The notes below the pieces were generated by a model, which was given only the letters and a program-made list of their open reading frames with translations, did not search any database and was not told the origin of the DNA. A stretch of 64,000 nt of DNA. It comes from Paenibacillus sp. JNUCC-31 (GTDB lineage Bacteria; Bacillota; Bacilli; Paenibacillales; Paenibacillaceae). The translations under genes and the position numbers were made by a program. Positions 26,134 through 34,872 of this stretch are shown piece by piece; position 1 is the first letter of the stretch; each line of letters opens with the position of its first letter. The DNA is taken from contig NZ_CP062165.1 of NCBI RefSeq assembly GCF_014844075.1, positions 6,572,001 to 6,636,000 on the forward strand, given 5' to 3'.

Positions 26134-27690
26134 ATGAGCATATTAAATGTCGAAAAATTAAGTCACGGTTTTGGTGACCGTGCTATCTTTAACAACGTTT
26201 CTTTCCGCCTGCTGAAAGGCGAGCACATTGGGCTGATCGGGGCCAATGGTGAAGGTAAATCCACGTTTATGAACATTATTACGGGCAAGCTTCAGCCGGA
26301 TGAAGGCAAAGTGGAGTGGTCCAAACGGATGCGTGTTGGTTATTTGGATCAACATGCCGTGCTGAACAAAGGGCAATCCATTCGTGATGTACTTCGCGGA
26401 GCGTTCCAGTATTTGTTCGACATGGAGCAGGAAATGAATGATATGTATGGCAAGATGGGTGATGTAACTCCTGAGGAATTGGAACAGCTGCTGGAGGATG
26501 TAGGTACGATTCAGGATACGCTCACCAACCAGGATTTTTACATGATCGATGCCAAAGTGGATGAGACGGCGCGTGGTTTGGGTCTAACCGACATCGGTTT
26601 GGACAAGGACGTGAACGATCTAAGTGGTGGACAACGTACGAAGGTATTGCTCGCCAAGCTGCTGCTTGAAAAACCGGATATTCTGCTCCTGGATGAGCCT
26701 ACGAACTATCTGGATGAATTGCATATTGAATGGCTGAAACGCTATTTGCAGGAATATGAGAATGCTTTTATTCTGATTTCGCATGATATCCCGTTCCTGA
26801 ACAGTGTCATTAACTTGATCTATCACATGGAGAATCAAGATCTCACCCGTTATGTGGGCGATTATAGTCATTTCCAGGAAGTCCATGAGATGAAAAAACA
26901 GCAGCTAGAGTCGGCGTATAAGCGTCAACAACAGGAAATTGCTGATCTCAAGGACTTTGTGGCACGCAACAAGGCAAGTGTGGCTACGCGCAACATGGCG
27001 ATGTCCAGACAGAAGAAACTGGACAAGATGGATGTCATCGAAATCGCCAAGGAAAAACCGAAACCACAGTTTAACTTCCGTGATGCCAGAACGTCCGGCA
27101 AGCTCATTTTTGAAACCAAAGGGCTTGTCATTGGATACAATGAGCCGTTGTCGAGACCGCTGGACCTGCGCATGGAACGTGGACAGAAGATTGCACTGGT
27201 TGGTGCGAACGGAATCGGTAAAACAACCCTGATGCGCAGCATCCTGGGTGAAATTCCGGCTCTGGAAGGAACGGTTCAACGCGGGGAGCATCTGGAGATT
27301 GGGTACTTCCAGCAAGAAATGAAGGATGCGAACTACAATACATGTATTGAAGAGATCTGGCAGGAGTTCCCGTCCTACACCCAATTCGAGGTGCGTGCTG
27401 CACTTGCGAAATGTGGACTGACGACAAAGCATATTGAGAGCAAGGTAGCAGTGCTGAGCGGTGGCGAGAAAGCCAAAGTGCGTCTCTGCAAATTGATCAA
27501 CAACGAAACGAACCTGCTTGTACTCGATGAGCCGACGAACCATCTGGACGTTGACGCCAAGGATGAATTGAAACGTGCACTCAAAGCGTACAAAGGCAGT
27601 ATTCTGCTAATCTCTCACGAACCTGAATTCTATCGGGATGTGGTTACGGAGACGTGGAATTGTGAGTCGTGGACAACGAAGGTATTTTAA
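26134..27690 (+). CDS. ABC-F family ATPase (YkpA/YbiT type)
   Basis: A 518-residue soluble protein with two ABC cassettes and no membrane part. Walker A motifs are GANGEGKST (near 39) and GANGIGKTT (near 362). Signatures are LSGGQRTKV and LSGGEKAKV, and Walker B motifs LLLDEPTNYLD and LVLDEPTNHLD. An Arm and charged linker (about 240-310) lie between. Such proteins act on the ribosome E site as translation factors; the C-terminal NCESWTTKVF matches Bacillus YkpA rather than antibiotic-resistance ABC-F classes. AAAGGTGTC precedes ATG 26134. Confidence 0.93.
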   Translation: MSILNVEKLSHGFGDRAIFNNVSFRLLKGEHIGLIGANGEGKSTFMNIITGKLQPDEGKVEWSKRMRVGYLDQHAVLNKGQSIRDVLRGAFQYLFDMEQEMNDMYGKMGDVTPEELEQLLEDVGTIQDTLTNQDFYMIDAKVDETARGLGLTDIGLDKDVNDLSGGQRTKVLLAKLLLEKPDILLLDEPTNYLDELHIEWLKRYLQEYENAFILISHDIPFLNSVINLIYHMENQDLTRYVGDYSHFQEVHEMKKQQLESAYKRQQQEIADLKDFVARNKASVATRNMAMSRQKKLDKMDVIEIAKEKPKPQFNFRDARTSGKLIFETKGLVIGYNEPLSRPLDLRMERGQKIALVGANGIGKTTLMRSILGEIPALEGTVQRGEHLEIGYFQQEMKDANYNTCIEEIWQEFPSYTQFEVRAALAKCGLTTKHIESKVAVLSGGEKAKVRLCKLINNETNLLVLDEPTNHLDVDAKDELKRALKAYKGSILLISHEPEFYRDVVTETWNCESWTTKVF

Positions 27691-27736
27691 AGGATTACAA
27701 GCGAGTTTGCGAACAAGCTCGAACGGTGGTAAAAGG

Positions 27737-27777
27737 CGCGTATTTGCTTGCGAAGCAGGCGGAATACGCGTTTTTTT
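27737..27777 (+). terminator. Terminator of the ABC-F gene
   Basis: CGCGTATTTGCTTGC pairs with GCAGGCGGAATACGCG (slightly bulged), followed by TTTTTTT. Confidence 0.88.
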
Positions 27778-27817
27778 GCATAGTTTAAGTGATGTTATGT
27801 CCGAGCTAAGTTGGTGG

Positions 27818-27847
27818 TTGACAGCTTCAAACAGGCGATAATATAAT
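27818..27847 (+). promoter_or_regulatory. Sigma-A promoter of the GH43/SLH gene
   Basis: TTGACA (27818-27823), an 18-nt spacer and TATAAT (27842-27847). The start of transcription would fall near 27854, giving a leader of about 250 nt. No other feature beyond operators was seen in this 417-nt non-coding stretch. Confidence 0.7.
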
Positions 27848-27861
27848 TGTAAGCACTTACA
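27848..27861. promoter_or_regulatory. cre-like operator abutting the -10 box
   Basis: TGTAAGCACTTACA has 6-bp palindromic arms and fits the cre pattern TGWAANCGNTNWCA at all but one base (A for G at position 8). Its position next to the -10 box implies repression by CcpA or another LacI-family protein. Confidence 0.6.
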
Positions 27862-27871
27862 TTTATGTGAT

Positions 27872-27885
27872 ATAAACCTGTTTCA
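27872..27885. promoter_or_regulatory. Degenerate cre-like site
   Basis: ATAAACCTGTTTCA matches the perfect operator at 27970-27983 at 11 of 14 positions. It may be a second weak binding site. Confidence 0.3.
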
Positions 27886-27969
27886 CTACATAGGGGCAAA
27901 GAAGACGAGGTATTCCGTTTTGGTACATTGCACTTAGGAGGGAAAACAGGTCTTTTTTTTGCACTCTAC

Positions 27970-27983
27970 TGAAACCGGTTTCA
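27970..27983. promoter_or_regulatory. Perfect cre-type palindrome in the leader
   Basis: TGAAACCGGTTTCA is a perfect 14-bp palindrome matching every fixed position of the cre consensus. It lies about 115 bp inside the transcript, where a bound repressor would act as a roadblock. Confidence 0.65.
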
Positions 27984-28107
27984 TTAAAAGAGGAGGTGAA
28001 ACGCGCACGACACCGCACGTTGGTTGCACTCTCAGTAAAGGCTGGATAACAGCACCGTGACTTCAAGACTCTGTTTTCATTTTCCGAGGCAAAGGAGAGA
28101 ATGAACA

Positions 28108-31100
28108 TTGGATAGACTCAAGAAACCCTTGATACTCATGTTATCTGCTACGTTGGCATTGTCTTCAGGACCGTTGATGCAGCCAATCAAGACATATGCG
28201 GATGCAGCCAGAATGCCGGCCACGTTGCTTCAGGACGACTTTTCGGACGGGGATTATACGGCATCACCCGCGTGGAAGGTAAGTACGGGCAAATGGGAGG
28301 TGGTTGCGGACCCGGCGGATGCCTCCAACTACACGCTTTATCAGAGCGATACGGGAGAAGGCATCATTTCGACAGAAGACGTAATGTCTGACATGACGGT
28401 ATCTATGCGCTTTTACACGGGAGCCGGTCAGGGATATCCGGGGATTTTGCCGCGGTTTCAGGATAAGAGCAACTTTTATTATTTTCAAATGCAGGTTCCT
28501 TCCAATAAACTCGTCTTCTCCAAGCGGGTGAGCGGAACCGACACGACGTTGAAATCGGTGGATTATGCGTTTGCCAAACAAACGTGGTATACGCTCAAAA
28601 TGGTGTTGTCAGGTACTTCCATTCGCGGATACATCGTTGAAAACGGCACGGATCAGTTGGTCTTTGATCTGGTAGACAGCTCCTATGGGGCAGGTGCGGT
28701 CGGCATTCGGAATCGCTGGCAGTCGGTACATATAGATGACGTTATTATTGCCGAACCACCGCCAGTGAATGAGGTTGTGCTCTCCAGTGACGAGCAGTCG
28801 GCGTCTTCAGTTTCATTGCACTGGGCCGAAATAACAGGTGCTACAAGCTATCGGCTGTACCGCTCGTCTACGCCCGAAGGTGGATATTCCCTGATAACAA
28901 GCACGGGCTCTCAGGCTTACGTGGATGAGGGACTAAGCACCGATACATTGTATTATTACAAGCTCGCATATGAATACGCAGGGATGACGGAATCGTTATG
29001 GTCTGCGCCACTGGAGGTTCGTACGACAGCCGCTGCTCCACAGGCTCCAGGCGAACTGAATGCTGTAGCAATCGATGCCACAACCGTGAAGTTGTCCTGG
29101 CTCGCTGTGGACAAGGCGACTGGATACCGCGTGAATCGGGCAGAGACGGGCAGCGACCAATATGAGCAAATTTACGAAGGCAAGGAACTTGCTTTCAAGG
29201 ATGAAAGGCTCATGCCAGGCCGTAGCTACAGCTATCGTGTAACAGCTTTCAACGCTGCTGGAGAGTCAGCGTTCATTCCGGCAGAGGCTACGACGTATTC
29301 GTTTGATTCCCCTACAGGATTTGCTGCTACAGCAGTGACCGATACGTCGATCTCTCTGGGGTGGAACCCCTTGTCAGGTTCGGATGTAACGTATACCGTG
29401 TCCAGGGCAACCAGTGCTGCTGGTACGTATCAGCAAGTATACAGCGGTAATGAAAGTTCGTTCAGTGATAGCGGCCTGACGACGGGCACGGGATATTTTT
29501 ATGTCATTCAGGCAACAGTAGACGGCGTTGTTTCTCCGGCATCGGAACCGTTGGGTGTTGCCACCATCCGCACGAGCTTTACGCCCGGACAGTTGTGGCC
29601 GGATCAGGGCGGCAAGCCGATTGACGCGCATGGGGCAGGCTTTTTCTATGATGAACAGACTGAGAAATATTATTGGTACGGTGAATACCATACAGGAGGA
29701 TGGCCAGCCGTTGGTGTACGGGTGTATTCGTCAGAAGATTTGCTGAACTGGACAGATGAAGGCATGGCTCTAAGGACGATTCAGTCGATGGATGATTTTG
29801 ACAATGATCCGATCATCTCCGAATTGTACGCCGGGCGAGAGGACAAAGTGAACATCTGGGCAGACATTCGCAGAGGGCGTATTATCGAACGACCAAAAGT
29901 CATTTATAATGACAAAACGAAGAAATACGTCATGTGGGCCCATATCGATGGAGACAAGGACCCGTACAATGATAATGCCAATTATGGCAAGGCACAGGCC
30001 GGTTATGCAATCAGTGACTCGCCGACAGGGCCCTTCGTGTATCAGAAGAGTTACCGGATGGACAGAGCTCCCGAAGGGGAGAAAGACTACTTCCCAAGCG
30101 ATCGGGGCATGGCTCGTGACATGACATTGTTTAAGGACGACGATGGTACCGGATATCTTATCTATTCCAGTGAGGAAAACCTGACGCTGTATATCTCCAA
30201 ACTGAATGAAGACTACAGTGACGTAACAGGGTGGCATAAGGAAGGACGAACGGATGACAAAGGCAATCCGGTACGGGATTCCACTTATCAGGCTGAATAC
30301 GGTGTTGATTACGTGCGGGTGTTCCCAGGCGGACAGCGTGAAGCGCCCGCGATGTTCAAGTATCAGGGCAAATATTATATTCTGACCTCCGGCGCGTCCG
30401 GCTGGGCCCCTAACGAAAACAAAGTGACGGTGGCGGATAGCATTTTTGGTCCTTGGTCAACGATGAACAATCCGTTCGTACGCACATTGCCGAGCGATCC
30501 CGATCCGGGTAAGGCGTTCGGTACGCAGACTACGTCGGTCATTCCAGTCGATCCGGAAAAAGGAAAATTCATTTACGTGGGAGACACATGGAACGGCGGC
30601 AATTTCTCAAACGACGGGGCAAAATACGTTTTCTTGCCCATTGAGTTCGGAATAGGCTCTGACATTGCAATCCGATGGTACGACAGCTGGACGCCCGATC
30701 TGCTGAATTCAATGGGCAAGGTGGACATCGCTGATCCGATGCCGGAAGCTGTGCCGCTCGGGAAAGTACCTTCCCTGCCTACGATGGTCAATGTGCGTGA
30801 CGGAGGTACGCTTGTGTCAACCCCAGCGGTATGGACGATCGATAACCGGGTCATGACGGCAGAAGATTTTGCGAAACCCGGCCCGATCACACTGCAGGTA
30901 ACGACACCGGAGTTTGGTAACAAAAAGCAGGCGGTCCGTGTATATGTCATTCCGGAGAATGCACTGTATTTCGTGAACAGCGGGGGATACGAAACGGCGG
31001 ATTATAAGCTGATGGGTTCCTACATGAAAGGCTCGCTTGCCAACTCGGGTACAGCGGATCAAATGTACGCGCCTGTGGAGGGACGGACTTGGGGTTACGT

Positions 31101-33342
31101 CAGCGCCGATGCGCTGCCTTCCGGTTCGAGCGGCGGGGATATGTTCTCAACCGTACGTTATTTGAATGGAGGTAATGTCAGCAACTCGCCCAAAGGCAGT
31201 GATCTGACCTATACCTTTGATGTGGCGAACGGGACATACGATATATATGCCGGATTCAACGATCCGTGGACGAACACGTCGCGCAAAGCGAATTTCCTCA
31301 TCAACGGCACGAATACCGGTGCCGTTGCTTATACGCCAGCCAGTGTTAGAGCCCACACAGGCATTGTCGTTTCGGACAACAAGCTGGAATTGACCGTACG
31401 CAATACGGCATCACAGGACCCGCTAATCAGCTGGATCTTGATCGCCAAGCCTGATGCCGTGCCATCCACAGACGATAGCGTCGGACTGAATGCCGATATA
31501 ACGGCTGCAACGAGTACATCACTCCGTTGGGATGCTCTTCTCGGTGCAGCGAGCTACAAGCTCTATCGCTCGGAGCGCGAGAAAGGAGAGTACCATGTCA
31601 TCTACAACGGCAGTTTGCGGGAATACACGGACAACGGATTGAGTCCCGGCACCAGTTATTATTATAAAGTGGAAGCTTTTGACGCGGCGGGGCATTCGAT
31701 ACGCGGTTTGTCCTCCGCTTATCAGGTGTTTACGGCCCAACAGACCGCTGCCGATGTGGCTGCAAGCATTACAGCACTGGAGCAGCCTTCTGCAGGTGCA
31801 AAGAGGCTGGAGCTGCCGAAAGCGCCGCAAGGATTTGCGGTGGAGATCGCTTCCAGTTCGGTACCGTCCGTCATTCAAATCGATGGAACGATCATACCGC
31901 CATCGAAGGAAACGCAGGTAACGCTAGAATTGGAGATTACTCGAACCTCTGACGATAGTAAATCCATGACAGGGCCGTTGACAGTAACGGTGCCAGCCTA
32001 TGTGTCTACCCCTGGAGGAACAGACCCCGATGGTTCGGGCGGTAACCCAGGTGGAGGTACAGGCGGCAATTCAGGTGGGAATTCAGGAAGTGGCTCTGGC
32101 AACTCCGGAGAGCAGGCAGGAGGCGGTATCCCAAGCACAGGGGCTCCTTCACCCAAACCTGAGCTGCAAAAGGACCGCTCCGTTCTAGTGCTGCAAGGTA
32201 AGCCTGACCAGAAGGGTGAAGTAAAGACCCAAGTGGAAGCTTCAACAATTAGAGAGGCTTTCAAAGTTGCTCCCTTTACAGATGCTGGCCAACGTTTGGT
32301 TGAACTACGGCTGAAGCCGATCTTGGGAGCGACGGCTTATGAAGTGTCCCTGCCCGTGTCTGCGCTGTTGGATCATGGCGAGTCACACATACTTCATATC
32401 GTTACGGAACTCGGGACGTTAAAGCTTCCCGCGACAGTGTTAACAAAGGATGTGAAGGATAAGGAGATCGCTTCGGTACGACTAATCAGAACAGTGCTGC
32501 CGCAATCGGCCGCCAATCAACTTGGCACGCAGCATGGGGTTCAACTTGAACTGCATCTGGATGGTCATGAATGGCCATTGGGGGGCGAGTTGACGCTCCA
32601 TCTGCCTTACAAATCAGCGCAAGCTGCCCAGCAGGAAAGGATTGTAGCGTTTGCCATTGACGCGAGCGGTGTGGCAACCCCGTTGCCGCAAAGTCATTAC
32701 GATGCAAACAGCGGTGAAGTTATATTCTCTACAACGTCACCGGCAGGAAATTATGTTGTTATGTCTGTGGAGCACACGTTCACTGACCTTACAGAAGTAC
32801 AGTGGGCCAAGAAAGCGATGGAGGCATTGGCTGTTCGGGGAGTGATTGATGCGGAGGCAAACGGTGATCCACGCCAGCTGCATCCCAAAGCGGATATGAC
32901 GCGTGGTCAATACGTGCAGTGGTTAATAACCGCACTGGGCTTAAACGCCTCAAGCGGGAATGCGTTCACTGATGTCAGTGCAGAGGCGCCCTACTATGAA
33001 GCGGTAACCATGGCGCGTGCGCTTGGCATCACCAGCGGCACCGGGGATGGGCGCTTTATGCCTGAAGCAACCATTACCCGTCAGGAAATGATGACGCTGA
33101 CGGTTAGGGCGCTTGGAGCGGCCGGACTGGTCGAGCCCGAATCGGTATCGGAGGATAGCCTCGCTCATTTCCGCGATGCTTCGATGATCCGGTCATATGC
33201 CCGTAACAGTGTAGCCCTGCTTGTAAATCTGGGCATCGTCGGTGGATACAACAACGAGGTGAAACCTCTTGCCCATGCGACTCGTGCTGAATCGGCAGCG
33301 CTGCTGTATGCGATAATGAGCAAAATGGTTTGGCCTAAATGA
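28108..33342 (+). CDS. Secreted, SLH-anchored GH43 (subfamily 24-like) glycoside hydrolase with FN3 domains
   Basis: A 1744-residue cell-surface enzyme. In order: signal peptide (about 1-33), a concanavalin/LamG-like domain (40-212), three FN3 domains (217-307, 308-397, 398-487), the GH43 five-blade propeller (490-870), an Ig-like domain (884-950), a malectin-like carbohydrate-binding domain (952-1114), FN3 (1124-1210), a Gly/Ser-rich linker (1300-1348), a beta-rich domain (1354-1554) and three SLH domains (1554-1744). ARDMTLFKDDDG and REAPAMFKYQGKYY carry the probable modulator Asp and acid Glu, and the opening PIDAHGAGFF resembles subfamily 24 exo-beta-1,3-galactanases. The TTG at 28108 follows AAAGGAGAG by 8 nt. 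Galactan or arabinogalactan is the likely substrate. Confidence 0.85.
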   Translation: MDRLKKPLILMLSATLALSSGPLMQPIKTYADAARMPATLLQDDFSDGDYTASPAWKVSTGKWEVVADPADASNYTLYQSDTGEGIISTEDVMSDMTVSMRFYTGAGQGYPGILPRFQDKSNFYYFQMQVPSNKLVFSKRVSGTDTTLKSVDYAFAKQTWYTLKMVLSGTSIRGYIVENGTDQLVFDLVDSSYGAGAVGIRNRWQSVHIDDVIIAEPPPVNEVVLSSDEQSASSVSLHWAEITGATSYRLYRSSTPEGGYSLITSTGSQAYVDEGLSTDTLYYYKLAYEYAGMTESLWSAPLEVRTTAAAPQAPGELNAVAIDATTVKLSWLAVDKATGYRVNRAETGSDQYEQIYEGKELAFKDERLMPGRSYSYRVTAFNAAGESAFIPAEATTYSFDSPTGFAATAVTDTSISLGWNPLSGSDVTYTVSRATSAAGTYQQVYSGNESSFSDSGLTTGTGYFYVIQATVDGVVSPASEPLGVATIRTSFTPGQLWPDQGGKPIDAHGAGFFYDEQTEKYYWYGEYHTGGWPAVGVRVYSSEDLLNWTDEGMALRTIQSMDDFDNDPIISELYAGREDKVNIWADIRRGRIIERPKVIYNDKTKKYVMWAHIDGDKDPYNDNANYGKAQAGYAISDSPTGPFVYQKSYRMDRAPEGEKDYFPSDRGMARDMTLFKDDDGTGYLIYSSEENLTLYISKLNEDYSDVTGWHKEGRTDDKGNPVRDSTYQAEYGVDYVRVFPGGQREAPAMFKYQGKYYILTSGASGWAPNENKVTVADSIFGPWSTMNNPFVRTLPSDPDPGKAFGTQTTSVIPVDPEKGKFIYVGDTWNGGNFSNDGAKYVFLPIEFGIGSDIAIRWYDSWTPDLLNSMGKVDIADPMPEAVPLGKVPSLPTMVNVRDGGTLVSTPAVWTIDNRVMTAEDFAKPGPITLQVTTPEFGNKKQAVRVYVIPENALYFVNSGGYETADYKLMGSYMKGSLANSGTADQMYAPVEGRTWGYVSADALPSGSSGGDMFSTVRYLNGGNVSNSPKGSDLTYTFDVANGTYDIYAGFNDPWTNTSRKANFLINGTNTGAVAYTPASVRAHTGIVVSDNKLELTVRNTASQDPLISWILIAKPDAVPSTDDSVGLNADITAATSTSLRWDALLGAASYKLYRSEREKGEYHVIYNGSLREYTDNGLSPGTSYYYKVEAFDAAGHSIRGLSSAYQVFTAQQTAADVAASITALEQPSAGAKRLELPKAPQGFAVEIASSSVPSVIQIDGTIIPPSKETQVTLELEITRTSDDSKSMTGPLTVTVPAYVSTPGGTDPDGSGGNPGGGTGGNSGGNSGSGSGNSGEQAGGGIPSTGAPSPKPELQKDRSVLVLQGKPDQKGEVKTQVEASTIREAFKVAPFTDAGQRLVELRLKPILGATAYEVSLPVSALLDHGESHILHIVTELGTLKLPATVLTKDVKDKEIASVRLIRTVLPQSAANQLGTQHGVQLELHLDGHEWPLGGELTLHLPYKSAQAAQQERIVAFAIDASGVATPLPQSHYDANSGEVIFSTTSPAGNYVVMSVEHTFTDLTEVQWAKKAMEALAVRGVIDAEANGDPRQLHPKADMTRGQYVQWLITALGLNASSGNAFTDVSAEAPYYEAVTMARALGITSGTGDGRFMPEATITRQEMMTLTVRALGAAGLVEPESVSEDSLAHFRDASMIRSYARNSVALLVNLGIVGGYNNEVKPLAHATRAESAALLYAIMSKMVWPK

Positions 33343-33371
33343 CGATAGCAACAATTGTAGTGTAAGGAGAG

Positions 33372-33414
33372 AAGGCTTACGTCAACCTGGATTACAGGAT
33401 GACGTAAGCCTTTT
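33372..33414. terminator. Terminator between the GH43 gene and the quinone reductase gene
   Basis: AAGGCTTACGTC pairs with GACGTAAGCCTT over a 16-nt loop, followed by TTTTACTTG. It may serve both converging genes. Confidence 0.75.
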
Positions 33415-33499
33415 ACTTGTACGCCTGGCATGGGCAATAACTAGGCGGTGAAAGTCTGCTTCTCAACCAAATGAGTAGCCTTCTGTCCAATTGCCAAGG

Positions 33500-34060
33500 T
33501 CAATTGTAATGTCTGCCGATTTGATACGCTTGTTCCAACAAACCTTCGATATGCGTTTTGGATTCGGATATGGTTTCATAGAGAAACTCGACTCGGGATT
33601 CCTGCATTCTTGCATAGCCTGCGATCCCGTTATTCAGATAATTCGAAATCATGTTGTAATAATCGTATTTATGGAATGATGCCTCTGTTCCTCCAGCTAG
33701 CGCAATCCAGAGTGCCTTTTTGGAGTTTGCCTTGTTCAGCAGCCCCATGTTCCATACCTTGTCCAGATAGGCTTTAAGCATGGAAGGAACGTTGTACCAC
33801 CAGATCGGGAATACAAATACAATGGCATCCGCCGCGAGCACACGATCCAGCTCTTTGCGAATTACAGGGGCATGCTGCTTATCGGGGTTTTGCCAATCTC
33901 GCTCATCTTCTACGCTATATAACGGATCAAATCCATCACGATACAGATCGAGGATATCGATTTCGTGGTCATTCTCCTTTATACCTTCTATAAAACGATT
34001 CATCACGGCAAATGTTAGAGAATCCTGTCTTGGGTGAGTAACGACCAGTTTGATTTTCAT
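33500..34060 (-). CDS. NAD(P)H:quinone oxidoreductase, flavodoxin-like fold (MdaB/YwrO type)
   Basis: A 186-residue flavoprotein. It has VTHPRQDSLTFAVMNRF at the N terminus (phosphate loop for FMN/FAD), FVFPIWWYNVPSMLKAYLDKVW (near 82-103) and LAGGTEASFHKYDYYN (near 119-134), all typical of this family. It reduces quinones by two electrons, avoiding semiquinone stress. GGATGG lies before ATG 34060. It is divergent from an HxlR regulator gene, a common pairing in which HxlR senses quinones or aldehydes and controls the reductase. Confidence 0.9.
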   Translation of the reverse strand: MKIKLVVTHPRQDSLTFAVMNRFIEGIKENDHEIDILDLYRDGFDPLYSVEDERDWQNPDKQHAPVIRKELDRVLAADAIVFVFPIWWYNVPSMLKAYLDKVWNMGLLNKANSKKALWIALAGGTEASFHKYDYYNMISNYLNNGIAGYARMQESRVEFLYETISESKTHIEGLLEQAYQIGRHYN

Positions 34061-34238
34061 GTATAAGTAACCATCCTTTTTTCCTTCAATTTTTGGTTTA
34101 GCGTGCTGACCAATGTTATTATAAGATTCATGACATCTTATTGAGAAGTACGCACCTTCGAGTGCTGTAGATACCTTGAGGTTCTTCGGTTACTTTTAAT
34201 AATGGATATACATATATGTGATTTAAGGGGGATAACGA

Positions 34239-34628
34239 GTGGAACAGGAACTGAAAAGATATGAGAGCGGTGTGCAGGCGATGCTGGAACTGGTCGGTGG
34301 AAAATGGAGGATTCTTATTCTGCATCAACTGATATCAGGTAAAAAACGAACAAGTGAACTTCGCAGAGCCATTCCTGGCATTACTCAAAAGGTCCTTACC
34401 CAGCAGCTTCGTGATCTGGAAAAGAATGAAATCATCCATCGAATTATTCATCCCGAGATTCCGCCCAAGGTAGAGTATGAGCTGACCGAATATGGCTTGA
34501 CACTGCAGGAAATCATCGACCGTATCTGTCTGTGGGGAGAGAATCATCTGGACAAAGTATATGGAGATAAAAGCAAAGTGCTGGAAGATCATTTTAGTGA
34601 CTATATTCCGCTTTCGAATTCAACCTGA
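34239..34628 (+). CDS. HxlR-family transcriptional regulator
   Basis: A 129-residue winged-helix protein. The family signature is complete: a leading ALELVGGKW-like segment (LELVGGKWRILIL, near 17-29), SELRRAIPGITQKVLTQQLRDLE (near 40-62) and the wing with VEYELTEYG (near 79-87). The typical N-terminal Cys used by redox-sensing HxlR proteins is absent here (no cysteine before the HTH). The GTG start at 34239 follows AAGGGGGAT. It likely controls the divergent quinone reductase. Confidence 0.9.
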   Translation: MEQELKRYESGVQAMLELVGGKWRILILHQLISGKKRTSELRRAIPGITQKVLTQQLRDLEKNEIIHRIIHPEIPPKVEYELTEYGLTLQEIIDRICLWGENHLDKVYGDKSKVLEDHFSDYIPLSNST

Positions 34629-34652
34629 ACTGATCGCCAAAATGAAAATAAA

Positions 34653-34727
34653 ACAAAAGCCTCCCTCCATTTAAAATGTCCTTTACAAAGGGTACACTTT
34701 GATTGAAGAGGAGGTTATTTGTTTTTG
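34653..34727. repeat. Imperfect nested inverted repeat after the HxlR gene
   Basis: AAACAAAAGCCTCC (outer left arm) faces GGAGGTTATTTGTTT (outer right arm), and AAATGTCCTTT faces AAGGGTACACTT inside. The roughly 75-nt element could be a terminator with a long loop or a remnant of a mobile element end. There is no transposase sequence nearby. Confidence 0.35.
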
Positions 34728-34808
34728 TTCTGTCCTTTATCAGCGAAACTGATAAATGCCATAAAATCATCGAAATTGACCCTCAAGACCCCGTGTGTTA
34801 GGTTCTAA

Positions 34809-34846
34809 TTAGTAGAAATTAATATGATCATTTTAGTAGGAATTAA
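34809..34846 (+). promoter_or_regulatory. Direct repeats upstream of cysJI
   Basis: TTAGTAGAAATTAA (34809-34822) and TTAGTAGGAATTAA (34833-34846) match at 13 of 14 bases, 24 bp apart, just before the cysJ start. They are candidates for a regulator of sulfur assimilation. No promoter boxes could be placed with confidence. Confidence 0.45.
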
Positions 34847-34872
34847 AATTGACGCAATGCGCGAGGTGGCAA

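Noticed and set aside
34629..34872. T-box or SAM riboswitch ahead of cysJI
   Set aside because: No T-box sequence, no SAM-I core and no terminator/antiterminator pair was found; only the direct repeats stand out.
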